Made by a program: the position numbers and the translations under genes
Assembly: GCA_020848035.1 (NCBI GenBank)
Contig: JADLAX010000050.1
Coordinates: 1 to 64,000 of the forward strand
Reading direction: 5' to 3'
Length of the DNA stretch: 64,000 nucleotides
Source of the DNA: Anaerolineae bacterium
GTDB lineage: Bacteria; Chloroflexota; Anaerolineae; Promineifilales; Promineifilaceae
Notes under the pieces: generated by a model
Databases searched by the model: none
Seen by the model: only the letters and a program-made list of their open reading frames with translations
Told to the model about the DNA's origin: nothing
Shown: positions 25,870-34,200 of the stretch, piece by piece
Numbering within the stretch: position 1 is the stretch's first letter
Layout: each line of letters starts with the position of its first letter

Positions 25870-27366
25870 TTACGCCCAATTGCGCAAAAATTCAACCAGC
25901 AGGCGCACGCCGTAGCCGGTGCCGCCGCGTGGGGTGTAGGTGCTGCCTTTTTCGCTCAGAGCCATCCCGGCGATGTCCAGGTGAACCCAGGGGTAGTTGA
26001 TGAACTGCTTCAGGAAGATGGCCGAGGTGGCCACGCCGCCAAAACGGCCGCCGCTGTTTTTGATGTCGGCCACGTCGGATTTGATCGCTTCTTTGTAGTC
26101 GTCCCACAGGGGTAAGGGCCAGACGCGTTCGTGGACGGCCGTTCCCGCCGCCACCATCTGATCGCGCAAGCCATCATCCGTGCTGAACAGGCCCGCCGCC
26201 ATGCCCTGCCCGAGGGCAATAACACATGCGCCAGTCAGCGTGGCCAGATCGATGACCGCTTTGGGGTTGTAGCGCGTGGCATAAACCAGCCCATCGGCCA
26301 GCACCATCCGCCCTTCGGCGTCGGTGGAGATGATTTCGATGGTCACGCCGTTGCTGGCGGTGATCACGTCGGCCGGGCGGTAGGCGTTGGCATCTGGCAT
26401 GTTTTCCGTGCATGGGGCAATACCGATGACCCGCAGCGGCAGGTCCAATGCCCCGACTACTTTCATGGCCCCCAAAACGGCCGCTGCGCCACCCATGTCT
26501 GACTTCATCGCCTCCATCCGCTCCGACGGCTTGATGGAAATACCGCCCGTGTCGAAGGTGATGCCTTTGCCCACCAGAACAATCGTGTCCAAATCTTCGC
26601 GGTCGCCGTTGTGCTCCAGCACAATAAATTTGGGCGGTTCTCCCGCGCCTTTGGCCACGGCCAGAAAGCCACCCATGTTATGCTCGGCGGCCCACGCCCG
26701 GTCGCCGACGATAATGTTGAAGTTGTGCTCGTGGGCGATGGATACGGCCGTTTCTGCCAGCTTGGTCGGCGTGGCGACGTTGGGCGGCATGTTCACCAGG
26801 TCGCGAGCAATGGCCACCCCCGCCGCAATCGCCTGGGCCTGCACGCTGCCTGTTTCGATGGCGGCCACTTTGCCGCCGTCAAACTCCACAATCGTCAGCG
26901 TGTCGATGGCGTGTGGCGGTTCTGGCTCTTGTTTGGTGGCGGCAAAGCGGTAGGTGGCCAGCAGACTGCCTTCCACCGTAGCCTGCGCCGCGGCCGTTAC
27001 GTCCAACCCGCCGATGCCCGCGCCGTGCACAATCGTGGCCACCTGTTTGGCCTTCAGCTTTTGCGCCTGCTTGATGCCGTTGGCGGCCGCCTGCCGCACG
27101 CCTTCCAGGTTAAAGCTGCTGCGTTTGCCCAGGCCAACCACCAGCACCCGCTTCGCGGCAATGGCCCCACGCGGATAAAGCACGCCTACCTCGCCTGCCT
27201 TGCCGGTCAGGTCGCCGCTGGCAATCAGTTCGCTGATGGCCCCACCCAGCGCCTGATCCACCGCGCCGGTGGCCCCACTGGGGCTGGTTACCTCATCAAA
27301 CAAATTCACGATGAGCGTATCGGCCGTTACGCTCTGGATTTCACCTTGCTGTACGCTAATTTTCAT
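25870..27366 (-). CDS. pepA: Leucyl aminopeptidase (M17)
   Basis: 498 residues from ATG at 27366 (AAGGAG nearby); a start five codons earlier is possible. N-terminal macro-like domain, C-terminal catalytic domain with two-metal motifs: VGKGITFDTGG (about 262), DMGGAAAVLG, and the family signature STDAEGRMVLAD (about 346). An Arg for bicarbonate lies in this region. Removes N-terminal residues, preferring Leu, from peptides. Cytoplasmic hexamer by family. Monocistronic; the 3' end meets the GCAAGTTTG repeat. Confidence 0.94.
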   Translation of the reverse strand: MKISVQQGEIQSVTADTLIVNLFDEVTSPSGATGAVDQALGGAISELIASGDLTGKAGEVGVLYPRGAIAAKRVLVVGLGKRSSFNLEGVRQAAANGIKQAQKLKAKQVATIVHGAGIGGLDVTAAAQATVEGSLLATYRFAATKQEPEPPHAIDTLTIVEFDGGKVAAIETGSVQAQAIAAGVAIARDLVNMPPNVATPTKLAETAVSIAHEHNFNIIVGDRAWAAEHNMGGFLAVAKGAGEPPKFIVLEHNGDREDLDTIVLVGKGITFDTGGISIKPSERMEAMKSDMGGAAAVLGAMKVVGALDLPLRVIGIAPCTENMPDANAYRPADVITASNGVTIEIISTDAEGRMVLADGLVYATRYNPKAVIDLATLTGACVIALGQGMAAGLFSTDDGLRDQMVAAGTAVHERVWPLPLWDDYKEAIKSDVADIKNSGGRFGGVATSAIFLKQFINYPWVHLDIAGMALSEKGSTYTPRGGTGYGVRLLVEFLRNWA

Positions 27367-27386
27367 ATGCTTCTCCTTCAAGAATT

Positions 27387-27536
27387 GGCCGCGGATGAAC
27401 GCGGATTAAATCTGGACGAATTGTACCCTGCGCGGCGGCGAAACACTAGACAATCATCTAATCTTTGTTATGCTTGGCGTACTATAATTCACCCCCTCCC
27501 TAGCCCTCCCCCTGAAAGAGGGCGGGAATCTGCCGG
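27387..27536. repeat. CGCGGATTAA half copy and CCCCTCCC repeat
   Basis: GGCCGCGGATGAACGCGGAT with TAAATCTG (27387-27412) and CCCCCTCCCTAGCCCTCCCC with TGAAAGAGGGCGGG (about 27489-27525) sit between divergent pepA and the epimerase gene. Each is one copy of a family seen elsewhere in the window. The whole gap is 27367-27570. Confidence 0.5.
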
Positions 27537-27570
27537 GAATGTGGGTGGTTTACCGAAAGGAGATTTAGGC

Positions 27571-28566
27571 ATGAAACTGCTGGTCATTGGTGGAACACGG
27601 TTTTTGGGGCGAGCCATTGTGAATTATGCGCTGTCGGCGGGGCATGAGGTGACGCTGTTTAATCGCGGCCAGAGCAACCCGGATTTGTTTGAAGGCGAGG
27701 TGGAAACGCTGATTGGCAACCGGGATGGCGGCTTGGGGGTGTTGGACGGCCGTTCCTTCACCGCCGTCATTGATACCTGTGGCTATATTCCCCGCATGGT
27801 GCGCGATTCGGCCACCAGGCTGAAAGACGCCATCGAGCATTACACCTTCATCTCCACCCTCTCCGTCTACAGCGACAACAGCACACCCGGCCAGGACGAA
27901 AGCAGCCCATTGGGCACCCTTGAAGACGAAACGGTGGAAGAAGTCACCGGCGAGACCTACGGCCCACTCAAGGTGCTGTGTGAAAAAGCGGCGAGCGACG
28001 TGATGGGTGCGGAAAACGCTCTGCACGTGCGCGCCGGGCTGATTGTTGGGCCGCATGATTTGTCGGACCGCTTCACCTATTGGCCCGCCCGCGTGGCGCG
28101 CGGCGGCGAGGTGCTGGCCCCCGATAAGCCAGAGCATCTCGTCCAGTTTATCGACGTGCGTGATTTGGCCGCCTGGACGGTAAAAGCCACCGAAGCCCGG
28201 CTGCACGGGCCGTACAACGCCACCAGCCCGGCGGGGCACTTCAGCATGGGCCAGGTACTGCACACCTGCCGCGACGTGTCGGGCAGCGAGGCCACTTTCA
28301 CCTGGGTCAGCGATGAATTTTTGATGGCCAACGAGGTGGGCGCTTATGTGCAGCTGCCGCTGTGGGTGCCCGCCGAGTACACGGGCTTCGACACGTTTAA
28401 CACCGATAAAGCAGCGGCGGCGGGGTTGGCGATACGGCCGTTAGCCGAAACCGTGCACGACACCCTCACCTGGGCAGCCACCCGCCCCGCCGACTACACC
28501 TGGCGCGGCGGCCTCACCCCCGAACGCGAAGCCGAGCTGCTGCAAAAGTGGCACGAGCGGGCGTAG
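27571..28566 (+). CDS. NAD-dependent epimerase/dehydratase-like reductase
   Basis: 331 residues, ATG after AAGGAG. Rossmann start MKLLVIGGTRFLGRAIV (Gly-x-x-Gly-x-x-Gly). A YGPLKVLCEKAA segment provides the Tyr-x-x-x-Lys catalytic pair of short-chain dehydrogenases. VIDTCGYIPRMVRDSATRL and FIDVRDLAAWTV match the sugar-epimerase or isoflavone-reductase-like subgroup. Substrate not clear. Stop overlaps the start of a GCAAGTGG repeat. Confidence 0.85.
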   Translation: MKLLVIGGTRFLGRAIVNYALSAGHEVTLFNRGQSNPDLFEGEVETLIGNRDGGLGVLDGRSFTAVIDTCGYIPRMVRDSATRLKDAIEHYTFISTLSVYSDNSTPGQDESSPLGTLEDETVEEVTGETYGPLKVLCEKAASDVMGAENALHVRAGLIVGPHDLSDRFTYWPARVARGGEVLAPDKPEHLVQFIDVRDLAAWTVKATEARLHGPYNATSPAGHFSMGQVLHTCRDVSGSEATFTWVSDEFLMANEVGAYVQLPLWVPAEYTGFDTFNTDKAAAAGLAIRPLAETVHDTLTWAATRPADYTWRGGLTPEREAELLQKWHERA

Positions 28567-28626
28567 CAGGTAGCAGGTGGCAAGTGGCAGGTACTTGCCA
28601 CCTGCCACCTGCCACTTGCCACTTCT
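28566..28626. repeat. GCAGGTGGCAAGTGGCAGG inverted repeat
   Basis: GTAGCAGGTGGCAAGTGGCA with GGTACTTGCC is mirrored by CCACCTGCCACCTGCCACTT. It lies directly after the epimerase stop and may terminate it. Same family as 25755-25867. The remainder of 28627-28732 shows no other feature. Confidence 0.7.
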
Positions 28627-28732
28627 CACTTTTCCCTCCCTCCCCCAGCTTATTGCCGCCACCCACCCTCTGCTGTATGATTGCGCCTCTACACTTTTGC
28701 CTGCCCACAGGCTTTTTTTTTGGAGGTCCCAC

Positions 28733-29680
28733 TTGTCCCGCACTGCTCTGGTCGCCATTGGCGGCAACTCTTTAATTACCGATAAAAACAGCCCCGACAT
28801 TCCCCATCAATGGGATGCCGTGCGCGAAACGTGTCGCCATTTGGCCGACATGGTGGAAGATGGCTGGCGGCTTATCGTCACTCACGGCAACGGCCCGCAG
28901 GTGGGCTACATTTTGCGCCGCAACGAGCTGGCCGCCCATGAAGTCCACATGACCCCGCTCGACCTCATCGTGGCCGACACGCAGGGGTCGATTGGCTACA
29001 TGTTGCAGCAGGCGCTGAGCAACGAACTGTTCAGCCGTAACATGGACGTACCGGTTGCCTCGGTGGTGACGCAGGTGCTGGTGGATGAAAATGATCCGGC
29101 TTTTGCCGCCCCCTCCAAGCCGATTGGCGGCTTTATGACCGAAGCACAGGCGCAGCTGTTCCAGGCGCAGGGCTGGCAGGTGGTGGAAGATGCGGGGCGC
29201 GGTTGGCGGCGTGTGGTAGCTTCGCCCAAGCCGGTGCGCATCATCGAGGAACAGGCCATCCGTCACCTGGTAGCAGCCGGGGGCGTGGTAATTGCCGTCG
29301 GCGGCGGCGGCATTCCGGTGGTGCACAACCGCAAGGGCGAGCTGCGCGAAATTCGCGGCGTGATGGCCGTCATCGACAAGGATTGGGCCAGCGGCTTGCT
29401 GGCGGCCCAGTTGGACGTTGATTTGCTGCTGATTTCGACGGGTGTGCCACAGGTGGCAATAAACTTTAACACGCCGCAGCAGCAGAATTTGACGGAGATT
29501 ACGGCCGTTCAGCTGCGCCAGTACATGGAAGAAGGCCACTTTGCCCCCGGCAGCATGCGGCCGAAAGTTGAAGCCGTGCTTGATTTCCTGGATAATGGCG
29601 GCAGACAGGCGCTCATCACCAGCCCGGCCCACATTGGCCAGGCAATGCGTAGGGAAACGGGCACCTGGGTTACGCAATAA
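28733..29680 (+). CDS. arcC: Carbamate kinase
   Basis: 315 residues from TTG with TGGAGG 7 bases upstream, the frame staying open upstream without plausible protein. The amino-acid-kinase fold has ALVAIGGNSLI at the start, VTHGNGPQVGYI (about 50), and GGGGIPV (about 210). The enzyme makes ATP from carbamoyl phosphate and ADP, or the reverse. No arginine deiminase or ornithine carbamoyltransferase gene is next to it, so the pathway link is not shown. Confidence 0.92.
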   Translation: MSRTALVAIGGNSLITDKNSPDIPHQWDAVRETCRHLADMVEDGWRLIVTHGNGPQVGYILRRNELAAHEVHMTPLDLIVADTQGSIGYMLQQALSNELFSRNMDVPVASVVTQVLVDENDPAFAAPSKPIGGFMTEAQAQLFQAQGWQVVEDAGRGWRRVVASPKPVRIIEEQAIRHLVAAGGVVIAVGGGGIPVVHNRKGELREIRGVMAVIDKDWASGLLAAQLDVDLLLISTGVPQVAINFNTPQQQNLTEITAVQLRQYMEEGHFAPGSMRPKVEAVLDFLDNGGRQALITSPAHIGQAMRRETGTWVTQ

Positions 29681-29689
29681 GTGTGAATC

Positions 29690-29755
29690 GTGAACTGTGA
29701 TGGAAGGCTGGCGACAACCATCGACCATTAACCATTCACAATTAACCATTCATAA
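29690..29755. repeat. ACCATTAACCATTCACAATTAACC repeat
   Basis: Repeated ACCATTAACCATTCACAATT words (29718-29752) follow GTGAATCGTGAACTGTG. They fill the gap between carbamate kinase and the next gene. Related to 10036-10110. Confidence 0.55.
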
Positions 29756-29763
29756 CGCTTCCT

Positions 29764-30987
29764 ATGGGTTGTTTTCGAATTGATCTAACCAGTCCGTTGG
29801 AGTTACTTTTTTACGGTCTGTCTTTGCTGCAAGCGTACCGTGCGGTGCAGCTGGCAGGAATGATCCGGCGCGATTGGACTGGTTTTCGGCAGCCGCCGCT
29901 GACCCACCACAAAATGTACCTGGTGGAAGAGGCGGCTTTTTTGCTGGCCATTCCCCCCTCGGTGATTGTGCACGAATATTTTCACGCCATTCCCATCTGG
30001 GGATTTGGCGGCCAGGTGGTGAACTGCGGCTATGGTTTTTACTGGGGCTTTGTACAGGCTGACCGCTTATTCCCCCCGGCGCAGGATTGGCTGATCAGTT
30101 TGGGCGGCACGATTGGGTCGCTGCTGTTTGCGGCCGTTTTATTTCTGCTGTTGTTCAAAAATCAAAGCCAGTCGCTGCGCTACTTCGCCCGCCGCTCACT
30201 GCGCACGCTGCTGAACTACACCCTCATCTACTACCCCGTCTTCAGCGCCGTGACGTTTATTGGTGACTGGCGCGTCATCTACAATTTTGGCGCAACGCCG
30301 CTGCTGAGTGGGGCAACGGCCGTTGCCCACGCCGCCCTGCTCTTTCTCTTCTGGCAGGCCAACCGGCGCGGTTGGTTTGAGATGGTTGGCCACAAAAATC
30401 AGGGCGAAGTGGTTGCCTTTGCCCAGCTAGAAGCCGATTGGCGGAGTAACCCGCACAATCCCACGGTGGCTCTCAATTACGTAGAGGCTTTGCGCCAGGG
30501 CGGCGCGCCGCAGCGGGCCAAAAAGGCGCTGGCCCAGATTATTGCCCAGCAGCCAACCCTGGCCGGGGCGTATTTGCAGCTGGCATTGATTCAGACGGGT
30601 GGCAAGCGGCACGTGCCGCAAACGGCCGTCAAGAATCTAGAAAAAGCGGTACAGCTCGGTTTAGATACGCCGGGTCAGCGGGCCACTGCCCACCAATTTT
30701 TGAGCCAATATTATCTAGACACAGGCCACGGGCAGCTGGCCTTACAACATTTAGATGCGGCCATTGCCGCCCTATCGGCCATTCCCGAACTGAAGCGAAA
30801 CGTGCTGCACACGGCGCAGCTGTACCATTTGCGCAGCCTGGCGCATCAGCGGCAGCAGCAGCACGGGCAGGCGCGTCAGGACGCCGATCAGGCGCTGGCC
30901 CTGGCACAAGCCGCTGGCGACCAAAAGGCTATCACCTTTTACCAACGTGAGATAGAGATGCTGCATGGGCCAAACGGCCGTCGCTAA
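29764..30987 (+). CDS. Membrane HEXXH protein with TPR-like C-terminus
   Basis: 407 residues, not a recognised named family. The first half has five or six hydrophobic segments. One contains VIVHEYFHAIPIWGFGGQV (about residues 63-81), a His-Glu-x-x-His zinc motif within a membrane helix, as in M50-type site-2 proteases, with GLVNCGYG-like glycine-rich residues after it. The second half (about 215-400) is helical with repeated alanine/leucine pattern (NYVEALRQGGAPQRAKKALA, LDAAIAAL) like TPR units. An intramembrane or membrane-linked metalloprotease function is inferred from the motif alone; the usual second M50 motif (NxxxD) was not seen. Confidence 0.6.
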   Translation: MGCFRIDLTSPLELLFYGLSLLQAYRAVQLAGMIRRDWTGFRQPPLTHHKMYLVEEAAFLLAIPPSVIVHEYFHAIPIWGFGGQVVNCGYGFYWGFVQADRLFPPAQDWLISLGGTIGSLLFAAVLFLLLFKNQSQSLRYFARRSLRTLLNYTLIYYPVFSAVTFIGDWRVIYNFGATPLLSGATAVAHAALLFLFWQANRRGWFEMVGHKNQGEVVAFAQLEADWRSNPHNPTVALNYVEALRQGGAPQRAKKALAQIIAQQPTLAGAYLQLALIQTGGKRHVPQTAVKNLEKAVQLGLDTPGQRATAHQFLSQYYLDTGHGQLALQHLDAAIAALSAIPELKRNVLHTAQLYHLRSLAHQRQQQHGQARQDADQALALAQAAGDQKAITFYQREIEMLHGPNGRR

Positions 30988-31027
30988 TACCGCCCGCAGA
31001 CCCTGCACCAATTTGTCTGACCAAAAC

Positions 31028-31126
31028 ATGATCTATATCACCCCATACCAATGCTATGCCGCACTAACCGAAGATGAAGATATTTGGTTACTCTTTACAC
31101 TCGACCGAACCAGCGCCGACTGGTAG
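31028..31126 (+). CDS. Doubtful 32-residue ORF
   Basis: ATG to TAG (TGGTAG at 31121), translating MIYITPYQCYAALTEDEDIW and a further 12 residues. Composition is protein-like but there is no Shine-Dalgarno site and no recognised homologue. It could equally be chance. The gap around it (30988-31236) is otherwise only the leader described next. Confidence 0.15.
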   Translation: MIYITPYQCYAALTEDEDIWLLFTLDRTSADW

Positions 31127-31157
31127 CATTGAGCTATCCAGGCAGTGCAGGAAGAGT

Positions 31158-31216
31158 AAGGAGGTGATCCCATACCCCAAAGCGACAATCGAATAGGTAC
31201 TTGCTTCCAACCGTAA
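31158..31216 (+). promoter_or_regulatory. Extended Shine-Dalgarno and possible AUA-start leader peptide
   Basis: AAGGAGGTGATCC at 31158-31170 is complementary over 13 bases to the canonical 16S 3' end (GGATCACCTCCTT). No ATG, GTG or TTG follows within 30 bases at the right distance, but ATA lies seven bases on (31172) and opens a 14-codon frame (I/M P Q S D N R I G T C F Q P) ending in TAA at 31214, just before the ribosome site of the BMP gene. It may be a leader peptide, a standby ribosome site or a remnant of one. Confidence 0.35.
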
Positions 31217-31236
31217 AAATATTGAGGAGAGAGTAA

Positions 31237-32547
31237 ATGATGAAAAATAAAACCCTTTGGATTTTCATTTTGATGATGTTAGCTTTAGCCATGACGCTAT
31301 CTGCCTGTGGCGGTGGCGAAGAACCAGCCGCAGAAGAAGAGGACACGGCCGCTGACACGACCGATACTACCGAAGAAGTTGCTGAAGAAGAAACGGCCGT
31401 TGACTGCGCCAGTACCACCGGTGAAACCGAACAAGAAGGCGGTTTCCAAATCCCCACGGCCATCGAAGGCTGTTACAACGTTGGTTTTGTCTATGTTGGC
31501 CCCCACGATGACGGTGGCTGGTCCCAGGCCCACGACGTTGGCCGCCAGTACGTCCAGGAAAACGTGGAAAACGTGCACACCGCCTATGTTGAAAACGTAC
31601 CGGAAGGTGCCGACGCCGAACAGGTGATCCGCTCCCTGGCTCGCAAAGGCTTCAACGTGATCTTCACCACTTCCTTTGGCTTCATGGACGCTTCCGAAAT
31701 CGTCGCCAGCGAGTTCCCCGATGTGGACATCATCCACATCAGCGGCTTCAAATCCAACGGCGATAACTTTGGCAACCTCATGGGTGCCATGGAAAACATG
31801 AAATACCTGGCCGGTATGCTGGCCGGTTCCCGCGCCAAGATGGACGGCAACACGCGCCTCGGCTATATCGCCACCTTCCCCATCCCTGAAGAACTGCGGT
31901 TGGGTAACGCCTTTGGCCTGGGCGCTCAGCAAACCTGCCCCGAATGCACCATCGACGTGCGTTGGATCTTCACCTGGCACGACCCCATCATTGAGCAGGA
32001 TGCCGCATCCTCCCTGTTCGACAGCGGCGTGCAGGTTGTCATGACCGGTGCTGACACCCCGGCCCCGGCCGAAGCCGCCCCCGAAGGCAAATGGGGTATC
32101 ACCTACGACTACTCCGGCAACTGCGTCATCGATGCCTGCCTCACCTCTATGTACTGGAACTGGGGCGTCGTTTACGCCCGCATCGTGGAAGAATCCCGCG
32201 CCGGGACCTGGGTGGGCGGTTCTGAATACTTCGATGCCGACGCAGGCGCGATGGGCCTCTATGGCTTCATGGAAGGCGAATCGCTGCAGCCCGGTGTCGC
32301 CGAACTGCCGGAAGCAGACCTCCAGATGATCCGCGACACGCTGGCCGCCATGCTGGCTGGTGAATTCACCCGCTTCGACGTCTTCAAAGGCCCCATCACC
32401 GACAACCAGGGCAACGTGGTGCTGGAAGATGGTGTGAGCCTGGAACAGGTCGACCTGGATGGCTTTGCCCAATTTGGCAGCCCGTGTACCACCTGCATGT
32501 ACTGGTGGAACGAAAACTTCACGGCCGAACTGCCTGAACTCGAATAA
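31237..32547 (+). CDS. BMP-family substrate-binding lipoprotein of an ABC importer
   Basis: 436 residues. Start ATG after GAGGAG. Lipoprotein signal with LSAC (about Cys24), then an acidic Glu/Thr linker. The mature part is the Med/PnrA-like fold: YNVGFVYVGPHDDGGWSQAH (about 77-96), NVIFTTSFGFMD, DIIHISGFKSN. These proteins bind purine nucleosides or related ligands outside the membrane and hand them to an ABC transporter. The following ATPase and two permease genes form its importer. First of that operon, preceded by the extended Shine-Dalgarno leader. Confidence 0.92.
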   Translation: MMKNKTLWIFILMMLALAMTLSACGGGEEPAAEEEDTAADTTDTTEEVAEEETAVDCASTTGETEQEGGFQIPTAIEGCYNVGFVYVGPHDDGGWSQAHDVGRQYVQENVENVHTAYVENVPEGADAEQVIRSLARKGFNVIFTTSFGFMDASEIVASEFPDVDIIHISGFKSNGDNFGNLMGAMENMKYLAGMLAGSRAKMDGNTRLGYIATFPIPEELRLGNAFGLGAQQTCPECTIDVRWIFTWHDPIIEQDAASSLFDSGVQVVMTGADTPAPAEAAPEGKWGITYDYSGNCVIDACLTSMYWNWGVVYARIVEESRAGTWVGGSEYFDADAGAMGLYGFMEGESLQPGVAELPEADLQMIRDTLAAMLAGEFTRFDVFKGPITDNQGNVVLEDGVSLEQVDLDGFAQFGSPCTTCMYWWNENFTAELPELE

Positions 32548-32640
32548 CCCGTAATCCGTAAACGGTAATCGGTAAGCGGTGCACCACTGCTTACCGATTA
32601 CCGCTAACCGGCCACCGCTTACCAAACACCGATAACCGAT
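32548..32640. repeat. GGTAATCGGTAAGCGG inverted repeat
   Basis: CCGTAATCCGTAAACGGTAA with TCGGTAAGCGG is mirrored by CTTACCGATTACCGCTAACC and CCGATAACCGATCAC. It lies in the operon between the BMP gene and its ATPase gene. Could act as an attenuating or stabilising hairpin that raises lipoprotein over ATPase levels. Same family as 2577-2640. Confidence 0.65.
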
Positions 32641-32655
32641 CACAAGGACACAGCC

Positions 32656-34200
32656 ATGAGCGATTCACCTTTGGCCGTTGAGATGCAGGAAGTCACCGTA
32701 CGCTTCCCTGGCGTTCTGGCCAATGACCGGGTCAACTTCACGCTAAAGCGCGGCGAAATTCACGCCCTGCTAGGGGAAAACGGGGCCGGCAAAAGCACGT
32801 TGATGAACGTACTGGCCGGGCTGTACAAACAGGCATCGGGCACGATCCGGGTGAACGGGGAGCTGGTCAGTTTTAATTCGCCCAAGGACGCCATTGCCAA
32901 AGGGATTGGCATGGTGCACCAACATTTTATGCTGGTCCCCACCCAAACCGTCACGGAAAACATCTTGCTGGGGCTAAATGAACCCAAATTTTTCATGAAT
33001 CTGGCCGAGTACGACAAGAAGATTTTGGCGCTGCAAGAGCAATTTGGTTTGCGCGTGGACCCCAAGGCCAAAATCTGGCAGCTTTCCGTGGGGGAGCAGC
33101 AGCGGGTAGAAATTTTGAAGACGCTGTACCGGGGGGCCAATATTTTGATCATGGACGAGCCTACGGCCGTTCTCGCCCCGCAAGAAATTGACGACCTGAT
33201 GCAAACGATGCGCTCGATGGTGGCCCAGGGTAAGTCGATCATTTTTATCAGCCACAAACTGCACGAGGTAACGGCCGTTGCCGACCGCATCACCGTCTTG
33301 CGCAAAGGCAAAGTGACCGCCGAAGGGCAAAGCATGGCGGGCATGACCCGCGAAAAGCTGGCCGAATTGATGGTGGGCCGCAGCGTCGTCTTTATGGTAG
33401 AAAAAGCGCCGCAAAAAGCTGGTCCCGTTGTTTTGCAGATGCAAGACGTGCAGGCCGAAAGCAACAAAGGCGTGCCGGCCCTGCGCGGCGTCTCGCTGGA
33501 AATCCACAGCGGTGAAATTTTGGGCATTGCGGGCGTGGCGGGCAACGGGCAAAGCGAACTGGCCGAGGTGATCACCGGGCTGCGCCCCTGCACCGGCACC
33601 ATTCGCGTCAACGGCACAGACGTGTCTAACCAGCCGCCGATCAAGGCGATTCGCAGCGGCGTCTCCCACGTGCCGGAAGACCGCACCCGGGTAGGCAGTG
33701 CGCCCAACATGACCATCACCGAAAATACGATCATGAAGAGCTATCGCAGTGTGCCCATCAGCAGCCGCTGGCAGATCAACTTCACCAAAGCCCGCGAAAC
33801 GGCCCGCAGCCTCAAGCAAAAGTATGACATTTTGGCCCCCAGCGTGGAAACGATGGCCCGCAAGCTGTCGGGCGGTAACCTGCAAAAGGTGATTTTGGCC
33901 CGCGAAATTTCGGCGGAACCAACCCTGATGGTAGCCGTGCAGCCCACGCGCGGCCTGGACGTGGGGGCGATCGAGGCAATTCAGAAGCTGCTGCTGGAAC
34001 AACGCGAGAACGGAACGGCCGTCCTGCTCATTTCTGAAGAGCTGGAAGAGCTGCTGGCGTTGAGTGACCGGATTGCCGTGATTTTTGACGGCCGTATCAT
34101 GGGCATTGTTGCCGCCGAAGACGCCGACATCCACGAAATCGGCCTGATGATGACGGGCAGCGTCAAGACCGGCACCGTTAACGAAGAGGTACCCACATGA
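32656..34200 (+). CDS. Nucleoside-type ABC importer, double ATPase subunit
   Basis: 514 residues with two nucleotide-binding domains in tandem. First: Walker A GENGAGKST (about 38-46), signature LSVGEQQRVEIL, Walker B ILIMDEPTAVL, switch FISHKLHEV. Second: Walker A replaced by GVAGNGQSEL without the Lys, signature LSGGNLQKVILAREI and LMVAVQPTRGLD. This asymmetric pattern is normal for the CUT2-like/nucleoside import family (RbsA, YufO). It powers the BMP lipoprotein and the two permeases. AAGGA ribosome site; overlaps the next start by 4 bp (ATGA). Confidence 0.94.
   Translation: MSDSPLAVEMQEVTVRFPGVLANDRVNFTLKRGEIHALLGENGAGKSTLMNVLAGLYKQASGTIRVNGELVSFNSPKDAIAKGIGMVHQHFMLVPTQTVTENILLGLNEPKFFMNLAEYDKKILALQEQFGLRVDPKAKIWQLSVGEQQRVEILKTLYRGANILIMDEPTAVLAPQEIDDLMQTMRSMVAQGKSIIFISHKLHEVTAVADRITVLRKGKVTAEGQSMAGMTREKLAELMVGRSVVFMVEKAPQKAGPVVLQMQDVQAESNKGVPALRGVSLEIHSGEILGIAGVAGNGQSELAEVITGLRPCTGTIRVNGTDVSNQPPIKAIRSGVSHVPEDRTRVGSAPNMTITENTIMKSYRSVPISSRWQINFTKARETARSLKQKYDILAPSVETMARKLSGGNLQKVILAREISAEPTLMVAVQPTRGLDVGAIEAIQKLLLEQRENGTAVLLISEELEELLALSDRIAVIFDGRIMGIVAAEDADIHEIGLMMTGSVKTGTVNEEVPT

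Noticed and set aside
31297..32643. 448-codon minus-strand frame over the BMP gene
   Set aside because: Shadow frame; the plus-strand lipoprotein has lipobox, ribosome site and operon partners.
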